Source: an uncultured Lachnospiraceae bacterium
GTDB taxonomy: Bacteria > Bacillota > Clostridia > Lachnospirales > Lachnospiraceae
Direction: 5' to 3'
NCBI GenBank assembly: GCA_910577175.1
Contig: CAJTLU010000001.1
Coordinates: forward strand, 62,001-126,000
DNA length: 64,000 nt
Part shown: piece by piece, positions 16,885-26,262 of the stretch
Position numbering within the stretch: position 1 is the stretch's first letter
Layout: each line of letters begins with the position of its first letter
Position numbers and translations under genes: made by a program
Notes under the pieces: generated by a model
What the model saw: the letters and a program-made list of their open reading frames with translations, nothing else
Told to the model about the DNA's origin: nothing
Databases searched by the model: none

Positions 16885-18738
16885 ATGAAAAAAAAGGAAG
16901 GAAACCGTTTCAGGGCATGGAAGAATAATCTGTATGCCCTGCGGCTGGGGTGGCAGATGGCGCCCGGGGCAATCGTACATATGGCGGTCTCGCGGGTGCT
17001 TGGCTATTTTGAATGGCTGTTTTACAGTGCATTTTTTATGCGCTATGTCATCAATGCCATGGAAACGGAGCAGGAAGTATCATCGATTCTTATATTTCTT
17101 GGAATTACCGTTACCGTATTTGCTCTGACGTCGTTGTACCAGAACTACTTAAACGGAAAGGTAATGCCAATTATGAACGCGCAGATTCATAAAAAGCTGA
17201 ATCTGAGGCTGTTTGAAAAAGCGACTAATGTAGAGCTGTCCTGCTTTGAGGACAGCGGATTCTACAATCGGTATACGTTGGCAACCGAGAATGCGGCAAA
17301 TAAGCTGATTGAAACCATACAAAATATCTGGGGCGTGATTTTTGGCGTGATTGCCGCAGGCGCCGCCTTTTATCTGATGTATGATGTGGATAAGCTTTCG
17401 GTACTGTTTGTGCTGTTTCCGATTATCGGAAATTTTGTATTCAACCGGGGGCTGAGCAGAATTGACTTTGACCGGAACAAGGATATGGCGCCTTACAATC
17501 GCAGGATTGCCTATATCAACCGTGTTATGTACCTTGCGGACTATGCAAAGGAGATCCGGCTGACGGATGTGTTTGCGTTAATGCGCAGGGACTACAGGGA
17601 GGCAATCAAAGGCGTTGCAGATGTAACGAGGAAGTATACGCCGAAAGCGATGGTGCTTCACTGGTTCCGGGTCATGTTTACGTTTACCTTTATTTTTGAG
17701 GGCGTGCTGATTTATGGTGCGTACCGGACGCTTGTAAATCACAGTATGAGCCTTGCGCAGCTTGCGGTTCTGACCAGTATGATGGTTTCGTCTACCTGGA
17801 TTTTAATCGGTTTTACGGAGTCGTTAGTGACGAGCTTTCGAAATGGGCTGTTTGTGGACAATCTGCGGACCTTTATGGAATACGAAGAGAAAATTCCGGA
17901 GGATTATCAGGGCGCGGATCCGGGAAATAAAATCGAAAGCATTGAATTCCGCAATGTCTGCTTTTCCTACAAGGATAAGGAGGTCATCCGCAATCTTTCT
18001 TTTGAGCTGCGCGGTGGGAAAACCTATGCGCTAGTTGGTCATAACGGAGCGGGAAAGTCTACGATTATCAAGCTTTTGATGCGGTTTTATGACCCGTCCT
18101 CCGGTGAGATTTTCTTAAACGGAAGAAATATTAAGGAGTATGAGCTGCAAAAGTACCGAAGGCTGTTTGCAACCGCGTTCCAGGACTTCCAGATTTTTTC
18201 CCTGTCTGTCATGGAGAATGTCCTGATGCGGAAAGGGACGCCGGAGGATGAAGCGGAGGTAGTCCGTGCGTTAACGCTTGCGGGAGTGTACGATAAGGTG
18301 CAGACGCTTCCGGATGGCATCCATACCATTCTTACGAAGGAGTTCGCAGAAGACGGCGCGGTGCTTTCCGGCGGAGAGTATCAGAAAATTGTAGTAGCGC
18401 GTGCCTTTGTACAGCAGTGCCCGGTAAAGATTTTTGACGAGCCGTCGTCTGCACTTGACCCGATTGCAGAGTATAACCTGTTCGAGAGTATTCTGCAGGA
18501 CGGAAAGGATAAGACGATGCTGTTTATTTCCCACCGCCTGTCCTCCGTACAGAACGCGGACTGGGTATTTATGCTGGAGAACGGTACGATTATCGAACAG
18601 GGCTCCCATAGGAAGCTGATGCAGGGGAAGGGCGCCTACGCGGATATGTACGAAAAGCAGGCGGTTAATTATCTTGCTGCCGATGTGGCATCGGTACAGG
18701 GCAGTATCTTTGTGGCAGACAAGGAGGTGGCAGAATGA
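16885..18738 (+). CDS. ABC half-exporter, pair 2 subunit A
   Basis: A 617-residue fused membrane-ATPase protein. The membrane domain (about 20-330) shares the start pattern NNLYALRL and FYSAFFMRYV with the gene at 9578. The ATPase domain has GHNGAGKST, LSGGE, FDEPSSALDP and ISHR. It overlaps the next gene by four bases, so a heterodimer is likely. Its divergent neighbour is the response regulator, which probably controls it. The cargo is unknown; peptide or drug export fits the family. Confidence 0.9.
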   Translation: MKKKEGNRFRAWKNNLYALRLGWQMAPGAIVHMAVSRVLGYFEWLFYSAFFMRYVINAMETEQEVSSILIFLGITVTVFALTSLYQNYLNGKVMPIMNAQIHKKLNLRLFEKATNVELSCFEDSGFYNRYTLATENAANKLIETIQNIWGVIFGVIAAGAAFYLMYDVDKLSVLFVLFPIIGNFVFNRGLSRIDFDRNKDMAPYNRRIAYINRVMYLADYAKEIRLTDVFALMRRDYREAIKGVADVTRKYTPKAMVLHWFRVMFTFTFIFEGVLIYGAYRTLVNHSMSLAQLAVLTSMMVSSTWILIGFTESLVTSFRNGLFVDNLRTFMEYEEKIPEDYQGADPGNKIESIEFRNVCFSYKDKEVIRNLSFELRGGKTYALVGHNGAGKSTIIKLLMRFYDPSSGEIFLNGRNIKEYELQKYRRLFATAFQDFQIFSLSVMENVLMRKGTPEDEAEVVRALTLAGVYDKVQTLPDGIHTILTKEFAEDGAVLSGGEYQKIVVARAFVQQCPVKIFDEPSSALDPIAEYNLFESILQDGKDKTMLFISHRLSSVQNADWVFMLENGTIIEQGSHRKLMQGKGAYADMYEKQAVNYLAADVASVQGSIFVADKEVAE

Positions 18739-20525
18739 AACAGGTATGGAACAATCATTTGTTTTTGTGGAAGCTCTGCTTTAAGACGGCGCCGGGCTAT
18801 ATGATTTATAACTTGTACGACGGCTTCCGCCACCAGATTATGATTTTCTTAGAGCACACCATCGGCATCCGCTATGTACTGCATTGTGCGGAGTATGGCG
18901 AGCCGTTTTATAAGGCGTTACTTGGCATCGGGATTATTCTGCTGCTCAATATGCTCCAGATTATACCGGACGGCTATTTCATCCACGCCATGACCTACCG
19001 GATGAAGCCGAAGCTGTACCGTGCCTTAAAGGAAAGAATGTACGAAAAGGCAGCGGAGCTGGACCTTTCCTGTTATGACGACCCGAAGTATTACAATGAG
19101 TTTGTCCTTGCAGTGGCAGAGGCAGAAAGCTCCATCGACCGGTTTATCGCCTTTTCAAATTCGTCGATGCAGAGTCTTACGATTGTATTCAGCACAGGCG
19201 CGTTTTACCTGATGACGGATTCGGTGAGCGTTTTGTTTGTAGGAGTGTCCTTTATCCTTAGCTTTCTTCTTGGAAAGAGGTTAAATAAGCTGAATTACCA
19301 GGTGCGGCTGAAGGTAAATCCATGGGAGCGGAAAAGGAACTATGCCGGCCGTGTGTTCTATCTGAACGATTATGCCAAGGAGCTCCGGTTAAATCCGGAA
19401 GTCGCAAAGCTTCTGAAGGAGGACTTTATTGAGGCAAACGACAAAATCATAGAGGAGCAGAAAAAGATTTCAGGAAAACGGGTAGGGCTTTCGTTTCTCC
19501 GGAATTACGGCGTTTCCGATTTTATTACGGATGGTCTGTATGTAGGCTATCTTGTCCTGCAGGCAGCGGTATTCCATACAATTGATTACAGCAATGCAGT
19601 GGTATTGTTTAACCGTACCGGAAATCTGCGCAACGGAATGCGCGGTCTGGCGGAAATCGGACCGGCGGCAAACGAAAACAGCCTGTATATCGATAAAATC
19701 AGAACTTTCCTTGCCTATGAGCCGAAGATGAAGCAGGGAAGCGGCGAAAAGGTGCCGGAGGGTACAGGCTGTCTGGAGCTTTCCCATGTTTCCTTCCGCT
19801 ATACGGAGGATGCAAAGGAAACGCTGCACGACATCTGCTTAAAGGTAGAGCCTGGCGAGCGTGTGGCGATTGTCGGCTATAACGGTGCAGGAAAGACGAC
19901 GCTGATTAAGCTTTTAATGCGGCTGTATGACCCGACGGACGGTAGCATTTCCTATCACGGGAGGAACATTGACAGATACCTGCTTTCCGAGTACCGGAGC
20001 CGGGTCGGCGTTGTATTCCAGGACTTTAAAATGTATGGCGCGAGCCTTTTGGAAAATGTCGTATTGAACGATGTCGGGGACAACGCAGGCGAAGAGGCTG
20101 CCGTAACTGCAGCGCTGTGCCAGAGCGGCTTTGAGGAGCGTCTCCGCAGTTTTCCGGCGGGGCTTTCCACGCAGCTGACTACAGAGTTTGATGAACAGGG
20201 CGTCAACCTTTCCGGTGGCGAGAGCCAGAAGGTAGCGATTGCAAGAGCCTTTTACCGGCAGGCGGATATTCTGATTATGGATGAGCCGTCCTCTGCCCTT
20301 GACCCGATTGCAGAGTATAGTCTGAATAAGGCAATGCATGATGCGGCGTTAAACAAAACGGTATTCTATATCTCTCACCGCCTTTCCACCACCAGGGACG
20401 CGGACCGTATTTTGATGTTAGAGAAAGGAAGGATTATCGAAGAAGGAACGCACGAGGAGCTTTTGCGTAAGAACGGGAAGTATGCCGAAATGTGGTATGC
20501 ACAGGCAGGGAAATATACAGCATAG
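18735..20525 (+). CDS. ABC half-exporter, pair 2 subunit B
   Basis: A 596-residue partner of the preceding exporter and paralog of the gene at 11404. Walker A is GYNGAGKTT, signature LSGGE, Walker B MDEPSSALDP, switch histidine in ISHR. The ATG overlaps the upstream stop. A 17-bp perfect hairpin follows its stop and ends the operon. Confidence 0.9.
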   Translation: MKQVWNNHLFLWKLCFKTAPGYMIYNLYDGFRHQIMIFLEHTIGIRYVLHCAEYGEPFYKALLGIGIILLLNMLQIIPDGYFIHAMTYRMKPKLYRALKERMYEKAAELDLSCYDDPKYYNEFVLAVAEAESSIDRFIAFSNSSMQSLTIVFSTGAFYLMTDSVSVLFVGVSFILSFLLGKRLNKLNYQVRLKVNPWERKRNYAGRVFYLNDYAKELRLNPEVAKLLKEDFIEANDKIIEEQKKISGKRVGLSFLRNYGVSDFITDGLYVGYLVLQAAVFHTIDYSNAVVLFNRTGNLRNGMRGLAEIGPAANENSLYIDKIRTFLAYEPKMKQGSGEKVPEGTGCLELSHVSFRYTEDAKETLHDICLKVEPGERVAIVGYNGAGKTTLIKLLMRLYDPTDGSISYHGRNIDRYLLSEYRSRVGVVFQDFKMYGASLLENVVLNDVGDNAGEEAAVTAALCQSGFEERLRSFPAGLSTQLTTEFDEQGVNLSGGESQKVAIARAFYRQADILIMDEPSSALDPIAEYSLNKAMHDAALNKTVFYISHRLSTTRDADRILMLEKGRIIEEGTHEELLRKNGKYAEMWYAQAGKYTA

Positions 20526-20538
20526 AACGTATGGACCA

Positions 20539-20578
20539 GGGCTGTCGCCCGGAGCGCAGCGGCTCCGGGCGACAGCCC
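20539..20578. terminator. Strong hairpin terminator between convergent genes
   Basis: Arms 20539-20555 and 20562-20578 form a perfect 17-bp GC-rich stem with a six-base loop. It is followed by CTTTCTGTC on the plus strand. It lies between two convergent genes and may act on both strands. Confidence 0.8.
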
Positions 20579-20590
20579 CTTTCTGTCACA

Positions 20591-21172
20591 TTATCTTACT
20601 AAATTAGATTCCCTGCGGTTTATCTCTATCAGATAGCATTCATGTGTCTTAGTGTCAAAGTAGAAGGTGGTTTTATACTGCTTTTTTTTACTCCGGTAAA
20701 CCAGCTGATAGGATACGCTTTCCTCTGCCGGTTCTCCAAAGAGTGCAATCAGTTCCTCCTTGGTTTTCCCGAAGAACTCCTTTCCCTCGTAGGTTGCCTG
20801 AAGCCCTGTAGGGTTTCCCGCCTTATCCTGAGACTTCGCAGTGATTTCAAACACGTCACAGTTTACATACGGTGCCGTACTGTTGCGGCGGTTTAAAACG
20901 GACACTCCGCCCATGGAAATTGTGCGGTCATCTCCCCAGTAGTAAGATAAAGATTCTCTAAAAGTCGAGCCTGACATGCTGGCGTCATTATTTGACAGCC
21001 AAAAGCCTGCCTTATTCAGATCAGAAATCTCTAACTTTGACAAATCCAGTTCCGTTCCGTTCAGGCTAAGCTTAGGAGGCGTGTCCTTGTTTATGATATT
21101 GGTAATAAACACTAATGCAAACCCTGCTATAATACATGCTGCGACATAGAGTAATGATTTTTTCTGCTTCAT
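20591..21172 (-). CDS. Membrane-anchored extracytoplasmic protein of unknown function
   Basis: I do not recognise this 193-residue protein. It starts with a lysine-rich stub and one membrane helix (about 6-26) with no lipobox. The rest is a soluble, probably extracellular domain with many polar residues, including a segment resembling conformational-switch lipoproteins (KTKEELIALFGEP) and a C-terminal strand pair ending in CYLIEINRR. The start is supported by AAGGAGGAAA. It is a single-gene unit, convergent with the ABC exporter operon. Confidence 0.65.
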   Translation of the reverse strand: MKQKKSLLYVAACIIAGFALVFITNIINKDTPPKLSLNGTELDLSKLEISDLNKAGFWLSNNDASMSGSTFRESLSYYWGDDRTISMGGVSVLNRRNSTAPYVNCDVFEITAKSQDKAGNPTGLQATYEGKEFFGKTKEELIALFGEPAEESVSYQLVYRSKKKQYKTTFYFDTKTHECYLIEINRRESNLVR

Positions 21173-21354
21173 TTTACTTTTTCCTCCTTAAGACCTTTGC
21201 CGTGTGTTTTACGGCATAAATTTTTTAATCAAATGGATTATACTCTGTTATCGCAGATTTGTCTAGTATGCTGAACTTGAGTTTCCGAACTTTTTAGTGA
21301 CCTCCGGGACTTTACGGGGTTGCTAAAAATGCGGAAACGCAAGCACAAAGAAGC

Positions 21355-21383
21355 TTGACCATTTTGGGCAAGTATGGCAGAAT
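21355..21383 (+). promoter_or_regulatory. Promoter of the rRNA methyltransferase gene
   Basis: TTGACC (21355-21360) and CAGAAT (21378-21383) lie 17 bases apart, about 65 bases upstream of the methyltransferase start. Confidence 0.55.
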
Positions 21384-21447
21384 AATGATAAAAGAGCATG
21401 CCTTCCGGTTGGGAAGGAGATGAAAGTGATGAAGTGAGGATACAGGT

Positions 21448-22908
21448 GTGAAAAAAGGAATGGAATATATCGGAACAGTAGAGCGTGTGGATTTTCCGAA
21501 TAAAGGGCTTGTCCGCGTTGTAATGCCGGAAGGATGTGAAGAAGGCGGCGGAGAAAAAGATATCCGGGTGATGGTAAAAGGGATATTGAAAGGACAGAAA
21601 ATCAGTTTTCGTCTGACAAAGCTTCATAAAGGCAGCAAAAAAGCAGAGGGACGTCTGATTGAGGTGCTGGAACCGGCGCCGCAGGAAATCAAGGCGCCGT
21701 GCAGTCTGTCCGGAAGCTGCGGCGGCTGCGCTTACCAGAGCCTTCCTTACGACGAACAGCTTGTCTTAAAAGAGGAGCAGATAAAGCGTCTGATGGATGC
21801 CGTGATTACCGGACCGTACGAGTTTATGCCGATTCGCAGAAGCCCGCAGCCGGAGCGTTACCGGAATAAAATGGAGTTTTCCTTCGGAAATCAGCAAAAG
21901 GACGGACCGTTAGAGCTTGGACTTCATAAAAAGGGCAGCTTCTACGATATCCTGACAACGGATACGTGCCGTATTGTCCATGAGGATTACAATCTGATTT
22001 TGAGAGAGGTTCTTGCTCTGGCAAAGGAGACCGGACTGGCGCATTTCCATAAAATAACACACAAGGGGTACTTTAGGCATCTTGTTATCCGCCGCGGACA
22101 AAAAACAGGGGAGATTCTCATAAACCTTGTGACAAGCCAGGATACGGAAACCCGCTCTGCGGATTATACGGGACAGGCAGAGCCAAAGACCTTTTGTGAA
22201 GAGGAGTTTTTTCAAACGCTTTGCCGCAGGCTGCAGGCGCTTCCGCTGGCAGGAAAGATTGTCGGTATTCTTCACAGCAGGAACAACAGTCCTGCGGATA
22301 TCGTAACTAGTGAAGAAACAACGATTCTTTACGGGACGGACCATTTTTACGAAGAACTTTTGGGACTGCGCTTTAAAATTACGCCGTTTTCCTTCTTCCA
22401 GACCAATTCCCTTGGCGCTGAGGTACTTTATAGCACCGCGCGGGAGTTTATCGGAGAAGCAGAAGGGAAAGTAGTCTTTGACCTTTACAGCGGCACCGGA
22501 ACGATTGCGCAGATGATGGCTTTTGTAGCAAAAAAGGTAATCGGCGTGGAAATCGTAGAAGAAGCGGTAGAAGCGGCAAGAGAGAACGCAAAAGAAAACG
22601 GGCTTGCTAACTGTGAGTTTATTGCAGGCGATGTCTTAAAGGTATTGGACGGCATAGAGGAGCGGCCGGATTTCATTGTGTTAGATCCGCCGCGGGACGG
22701 TATCCACCCGCGTGCGCTGGAAAAGATTATCGCTTACGGCGTGGAGCATCTGGTGTATATCTCTTGCAAGCCGACCAGTCTGCAAAGAGATCTGGTTACG
22801 CTTCAGGAACATGGATATTGTGTAAGGAAGGTATGCCCGGTGGATGAATTTCCGATGACAGCGCATGTGGAGACGGTAGTATTGATGTCAAAGGAAAAAG
22901 AAAAATAG
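21448..22908 (+). CDS. rlmD: 23S rRNA (uracil-5-)-methyltransferase, RlmD/RlmCD type
   Basis: A 486-residue TrmA/RumA-family enzyme that methylates C5 of uridines in 23S rRNA. A TRAM-like RNA-binding domain fills the first 70 residues. An iron-sulfur cysteine cluster follows (CSLSGSCGGCAYQ). The catalytic half carries the methionine-binding motif DLYSGTGTIAQ, the LDPPRDG motif and the nucleophile cysteine in YISCKPTSLQRD. A GTG start at 21448 has GAGGAT upstream; ATG 21460 is the alternative. In Gram-positives one enzyme often modifies both U747 and U1939, so the exact target is not settled. Confidence 0.9.
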   Translation: MKKGMEYIGTVERVDFPNKGLVRVVMPEGCEEGGGEKDIRVMVKGILKGQKISFRLTKLHKGSKKAEGRLIEVLEPAPQEIKAPCSLSGSCGGCAYQSLPYDEQLVLKEEQIKRLMDAVITGPYEFMPIRRSPQPERYRNKMEFSFGNQQKDGPLELGLHKKGSFYDILTTDTCRIVHEDYNLILREVLALAKETGLAHFHKITHKGYFRHLVIRRGQKTGEILINLVTSQDTETRSADYTGQAEPKTFCEEEFFQTLCRRLQALPLAGKIVGILHSRNNSPADIVTSEETTILYGTDHFYEELLGLRFKITPFSFFQTNSLGAEVLYSTAREFIGEAEGKVVFDLYSGTGTIAQMMAFVAKKVIGVEIVEEAVEAARENAKENGLANCEFIAGDVLKVLDGIEERPDFIVLDPPRDGIHPRALEKIIAYGVEHLVYISCKPTSLQRDLVTLQEHGYCVRKVCPVDEFPMTAHVETVVLMSKEKEK

Positions 22909-23092
22909 CCACGAAAGCCAGGTAATATCGTGATTTTCTGGCAATTGGGCAAATTTAGCATTGGGAAAGACAATCGTTCTGTGATAGCTTATCCAAGAGG
23001 TACCCATTTCGAAAAGTGGCAGGGTTGAGTAGCGGATTTAGAGGTCATAGATTTCTTGCAGGGACAAAAAATCAGCAGCGAGGTGATATGAA

Positions 23093-23704
23093 GTGAATAA
23101 AGATCCATTTAAGGAATATATCAAAGAATCCGAACCAGCAAAGCGGGACAAGGGCTATGCGTGGCATACGGCCATTGGCTTGCAAGCGGTGGACGGACTA
23201 AAAACATCAGAATATCTGGTGCATACGGCCGTCCGGAATATCGAGGGCGAGATTTCTTTTGAAGAGGCAAATGCGCTTTTGCAGACCTACTATGAGGAAA
23301 ATCCGATCCACGATGCATCAGACCGTACTGAGGAGGCCGACAAGGTCTCAGCTCAAATTGCCGCGCTTCTTTCCGAGCGTGCCTTCAGCTTCACGCCGAA
23401 TGAGTATCTTTCCATTCACAGGAAGCTGTTCACTGGTATTTATTCCTATGCCGGGCGTATCAGGGACTATAATATCACGAAGAAGGAATGGGTGCTGAAT
23501 GGTGCAACTGTACTCTATGGAAGTGCTACGGAGCTACGTGCGACATTGGATTATGACTTTTCCGAAGAAAAGAAATTTTCCTATAAAAATCTTTCTATGG
23601 ATGAGATTATCCATCACCTCGCGGTATTCGTATCCAGACTGTGGCAAATCCATGTATTTGGTGAGGGGAATGTAACACAGAGACACCAGCAGAAAGCGGC
23701 GTAA
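23093..23704 (+). pseudogene. Fic protein, N-terminal part, interrupted in the active-site motif
   Basis: Codes for the first 193 residues of a Fic (AMPylating) protein, then diverges. The family pattern is intact through the helical region (ERAFSFTPNEYLSIHRKLF, YAGRIRDYNI) up to HVFGEGN, which is the first half of the catalytic motif HxFx(D/E)GNxxR. After that Asn193 (23669-23671) the frame runs into foreign sequence and stops at 23704. The rest of the gene resumes at 26263. If bases 23672-26262 are removed, the two parts join in frame to a protein of 367 residues. The GTG start has a GAGGTGAT site. The histidine and glycine of the half motif are present, but the arginine side is lost, so this fragment should be inactive. 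Confidence 0.85.
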
Positions 23705-23748
23705 CAGCGGCAAACTGCTTTGTACATAAATTTGAATAGCGTATATGC

Positions 23749-23819
23749 CAAAAGATATTTCATCATTTACCTTTTGGTTTAATAAAATTTGTTGCAGATG
23801 GAAACAATTGTGGTATAAT
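23749..23819 (+). promoter_or_regulatory. Hairpin and promoter upstream of the insert genes
   Basis: CCAAAAG and CTTTTGG (about 23749-23779) can form a 7-bp hairpin ahead of a T-run, possibly ending transcription from the broken fic gene. A candidate promoter follows: TTGCAG (23792-23797) and TATAAT (23814-23819) with a 16-base spacer, some 100 bases before the first insert gene. Confidence 0.5.
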
Positions 23820-23922
23820 TATAAAACAGTATATTCTAATTCAATTATAGATAGAAAAGACATATAGTAGAACTTAATATCTTAGATTAATACATCAAAT
23901 AAACAACTATGGAGGTATAGCA

Positions 23923-25107
23923 ATGAGAATTATTACGATTGATAAAGACATGAGAAGTGGGTGTGTTTCCATTTTAACAAATATGTCATTGAAAGAATAT
24001 AAAGAATTGGCGCAAGATTCTTTTGCAGCAAATGGAAATTTTGAGGGACAGCGAGGTGTAATTACTAAGTCAGCAGTAGCTGTCAGGATAAGAAAGCGTA
24101 TGCAGGAAGATTTTTGCCGAGGTGCTATTTTCCCACAAGTAGTATTAGGAATTCAAAGTGATTCTAATTTTTGTGGGAAGTTACAAGAAGGCATGGAGTA
24201 TGACAGCAAAGAGATTTTTTCAGGTTGTATCATTTCAATAATTGATGGGATGCAGAGAAGTAATATTTATTTTAAGAATTTTGAGGGGAATGAAGACAGA
24301 AAGATTCGAGTAGAATTTTGGGTGGCGGAAAATAGTGAAAAGCTGTTGTATCGAATGTTAGTTTTAAATACAGGGCAAACTCCTTGGAATACAAGGAGAC
24401 AAATAGAAGTGATTTATGGTAATTTATCTAGAAATATAGAAAACGAGTTATATTGCAATTATCCTGAGCTTAAAGATAAAATTGATATATATGGAATAGA
24501 TGATGGCAAATATAGAACACAAGCAGGAAGATATCATAAGTCATCTATTATAGAACTGTATTTGGGATTCAGCATTAGAAATGTAAAAATTAATGTTACA
24601 GATGAATTGGCAGAAGAATATCAACGCTTTGATATGATGGAATCAATTGATAAAAGAGATTCTTTTGATAATTTTATTTGCATATTAGGAATGATGTGTA
24701 AATTAGATTTAGCTTTTTCTAAATATTGTAAAAAAAGTGCGGTACAGGGGCAGTTTGGTGTAGGAAAAGATGTTTTTGGAAGTTCTACAGCTAATGTTGG
24801 GTTTGTTGTTGCCAGTGCTGAATATATTATGGGAAAAATTTCTGTAGAAAGAACAGAAGAAGTAGTTGCTAAGAAAAAAGAAAGATATCAAAAGCAAATG
24901 AATTCAATTTTAATGGAATTAGAAAAGAATGTCAGAGTGAATGAGGATTATCTAAGCTTGGATATATTAAATACGAGGTGTCTCGGGTTGCCGAAAACAA
25001 GGATTGGAGATGAAATGCGTTTGCTATTTAAAGATGCTTTTATGGGAATGTTAAAATATGATGATATAGAAGAGGTTTCTTCTTTAGAGGACTTTTGGAG
25101 AGAGTAG
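23923..25107 (+). CDS. Unrecognised insert protein A, DGMQR motif (possible DGQHR/ParB-like fold)
   Basis: A 394-residue protein I cannot name. It has no membrane segment or signal. After an N-terminal region, the segment ISIIDGMQR near residue 110 is followed by strands (RKIRVEFWV) and then LVLNTGQTPWNTRRQIEVIY. That spacing recalls DGQHR and DUF262/ParB-like proteins, where an aspartate-glycine motif and a later N-x-x-Q segment mark the nucleotide-binding core. This resemblance is a guess from short motifs. The start has a GGAGG site. Gene B follows two bases after its stop, so the two are translated together. Codon use is strikingly AT-rich, unlike the neighbours, suggesting transfer. Confidence 0.65.
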   Translation: MRIITIDKDMRSGCVSILTNMSLKEYKELAQDSFAANGNFEGQRGVITKSAVAVRIRKRMQEDFCRGAIFPQVVLGIQSDSNFCGKLQEGMEYDSKEIFSGCIISIIDGMQRSNIYFKNFEGNEDRKIRVEFWVAENSEKLLYRMLVLNTGQTPWNTRRQIEVIYGNLSRNIENELYCNYPELKDKIDIYGIDDGKYRTQAGRYHKSSIIELYLGFSIRNVKINVTDELAEEYQRFDMMESIDKRDSFDNFICILGMMCKLDLAFSKYCKKSAVQGQFGVGKDVFGSSTANVGFVVASAEYIMGKISVERTEEVVAKKKERYQKQMNSILMELEKNVRVNEDYLSLDILNTRCLGLPKTRIGDEMRLLFKDAFMGMLKYDDIEEVSSLEDFWRE

Positions 25108-25109
25108 GG

Positions 25110-26204
25110 ATGTCTAGAACTGTACGAGATCAAGAGAAAAAAGTGTTCGATACTTTGCAAAATTATATACCTCAAGAGACAGTAGGTAGAATAAATAATG
25201 TTAAGCGTAGCTTATATTTTCCTCAGTTAACTTATGCTGTGATTGAAAGAGCGAATTTATATTACAGTAATACAATCTTTGAATATAGAATTGCCTTGAT
25301 TCGATATGAAAATAACAATTACATATGCATACATGAGGACTTATTTAAAAGAGGCGTGTTAAGTTTCGAGTATGAAGTGGATAATAAAGAATTGTTATAT
25401 GGAATAGGAGTGTTGCTTTTTAATGAAGGCATTCTTAAACCTAAATCACAATTTAAAGGTTTTCCAATATATGATATATTTTTTGGGCATATAGAAGATA
25501 AAGAATATAAGTGTGGCGATATTTTTGAGATAGTAGAGGATTATTTGGTTTTTGAAATAACAGAGGAAGATTTTATTGTCAAATATTCTGAGGATCTTGA
25601 TAGGATTTTATATATGCTTTGTTTTAGTTCACTACTTAAAGAAAGTGAATTGAGTTTTAATATGTTTGAATTATTAGAACTTGAGTCAAGTAGATGTATA
25701 CTATCAATGATTGAAAATATTTTGCAAACACAGAATGAAGATTTGATTTTTTTGCAATTGTATCGGTGTATAGAATACCTATTTATTATACATAAAGCAC
25801 TTACTTATTCAAATAAGTATGAACTACAATTAGAAAATGTATTAAAAATGTTAAATACAGAAAAAATAAGATTCCCAGAAAATTCCAATATGCTAGCAAT
25901 AGTTTCCGAATATTGTTCTGATGTAATTGTAAATGAATATTATACATATATAATGAGAAGTTTAATGTTACAAGAGTCTGATAAAGTAACTTTGAAAGAT
26001 AAAGTGGCAAACTATATTTATGAAACTCGTTGCAAAATAGCCCATTTTAAATATGGACAGGAAAAAATTAAGGATAAGGAAACTTTGGGAGAAAGTAACA
26101 TTATTTTGAGCAAAGTAGTGAAAAATATATATCAGCAATTGGATGATAAATTAGTGGAGATTAATGAAAAAATGGAAGTATGGCATAAAATTATATTGAA
26201 ATGA
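25110..26204 (+). CDS. Unrecognised insert protein B with C-terminal HEPN-like RX4H motif
   Basis: A 364-residue soluble protein with no family I can name with confidence. Its C-terminal third is helical and contains R307-CKIA-H312 within YIYETRCKIAHF. This fits the RX4-6H signature of HEPN ribonuclease domains found in toxins and abortive-infection proteins. The N-terminal two thirds are rich in acidic and aromatic residues and could be a sensing domain. ATG 25110 is chosen because GGAGAG (25097-25102), inside the last codons of gene A, precedes it; a TTG at 25095 would overlap. Pairing with gene A on an AT-rich insert suggests a two-gene defence cassette. That is inference. Confidence 0.65.
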   Translation: MSRTVRDQEKKVFDTLQNYIPQETVGRINNVKRSLYFPQLTYAVIERANLYYSNTIFEYRIALIRYENNNYICIHEDLFKRGVLSFEYEVDNKELLYGIGVLLFNEGILKPKSQFKGFPIYDIFFGHIEDKEYKCGDIFEIVEDYLVFEITEEDFIVKYSEDLDRILYMLCFSSLLKESELSFNMFELLELESSRCILSMIENILQTQNEDLIFLQLYRCIEYLFIIHKALTYSNKYELQLENVLKMLNTEKIRFPENSNMLAIVSEYCSDVIVNEYYTYIMRSLMLQESDKVTLKDKVANYIYETRCKIAHFKYGQEKIKDKETLGESNIILSKVVKNIYQQLDDKLVEINEKMEVWHKIILK

Positions 26205-26262
26205 ATAGCATATGTGAGGATATTTTTGGTCGAGTCTGACATAGGCATTACCAGAGGGCAAT

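Larger units (their letters stand above)
23672..26262. mobile_element. AT-rich 2.6-kb insertion splitting the fic gene
   Basis: A 2,591-base block interrupts the fic reading frame precisely between the Asn and Thr codons of the active-site motif. It is much richer in A and T than its surroundings. The nine bases on the left (GAGGGGAAT, 23663-23671) nearly match the last nine of the block (GAGGGCAAT, 26254-26262), eight of nine. This could be a mutated target-site duplication or simply the shared EGN codons. No transposase, recombinase or clear terminal inverted repeat was found; only two genes are carried. How it moved is unknown. Confidence 0.75.

Noticed and set aside
22909..23092. Antitoxin gene expected upstream of fic
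   Set aside because: No open frame of adequate length with a ribosome site lies directly upstream; the gap is 184 bases and shows no clear gene.
23672..26262. Terminal inverted repeats or integrase for the insert in fic
   Set aside because: The two ends do not match each other in inverted form, and no recombinase gene is present, so no class of element can be named.
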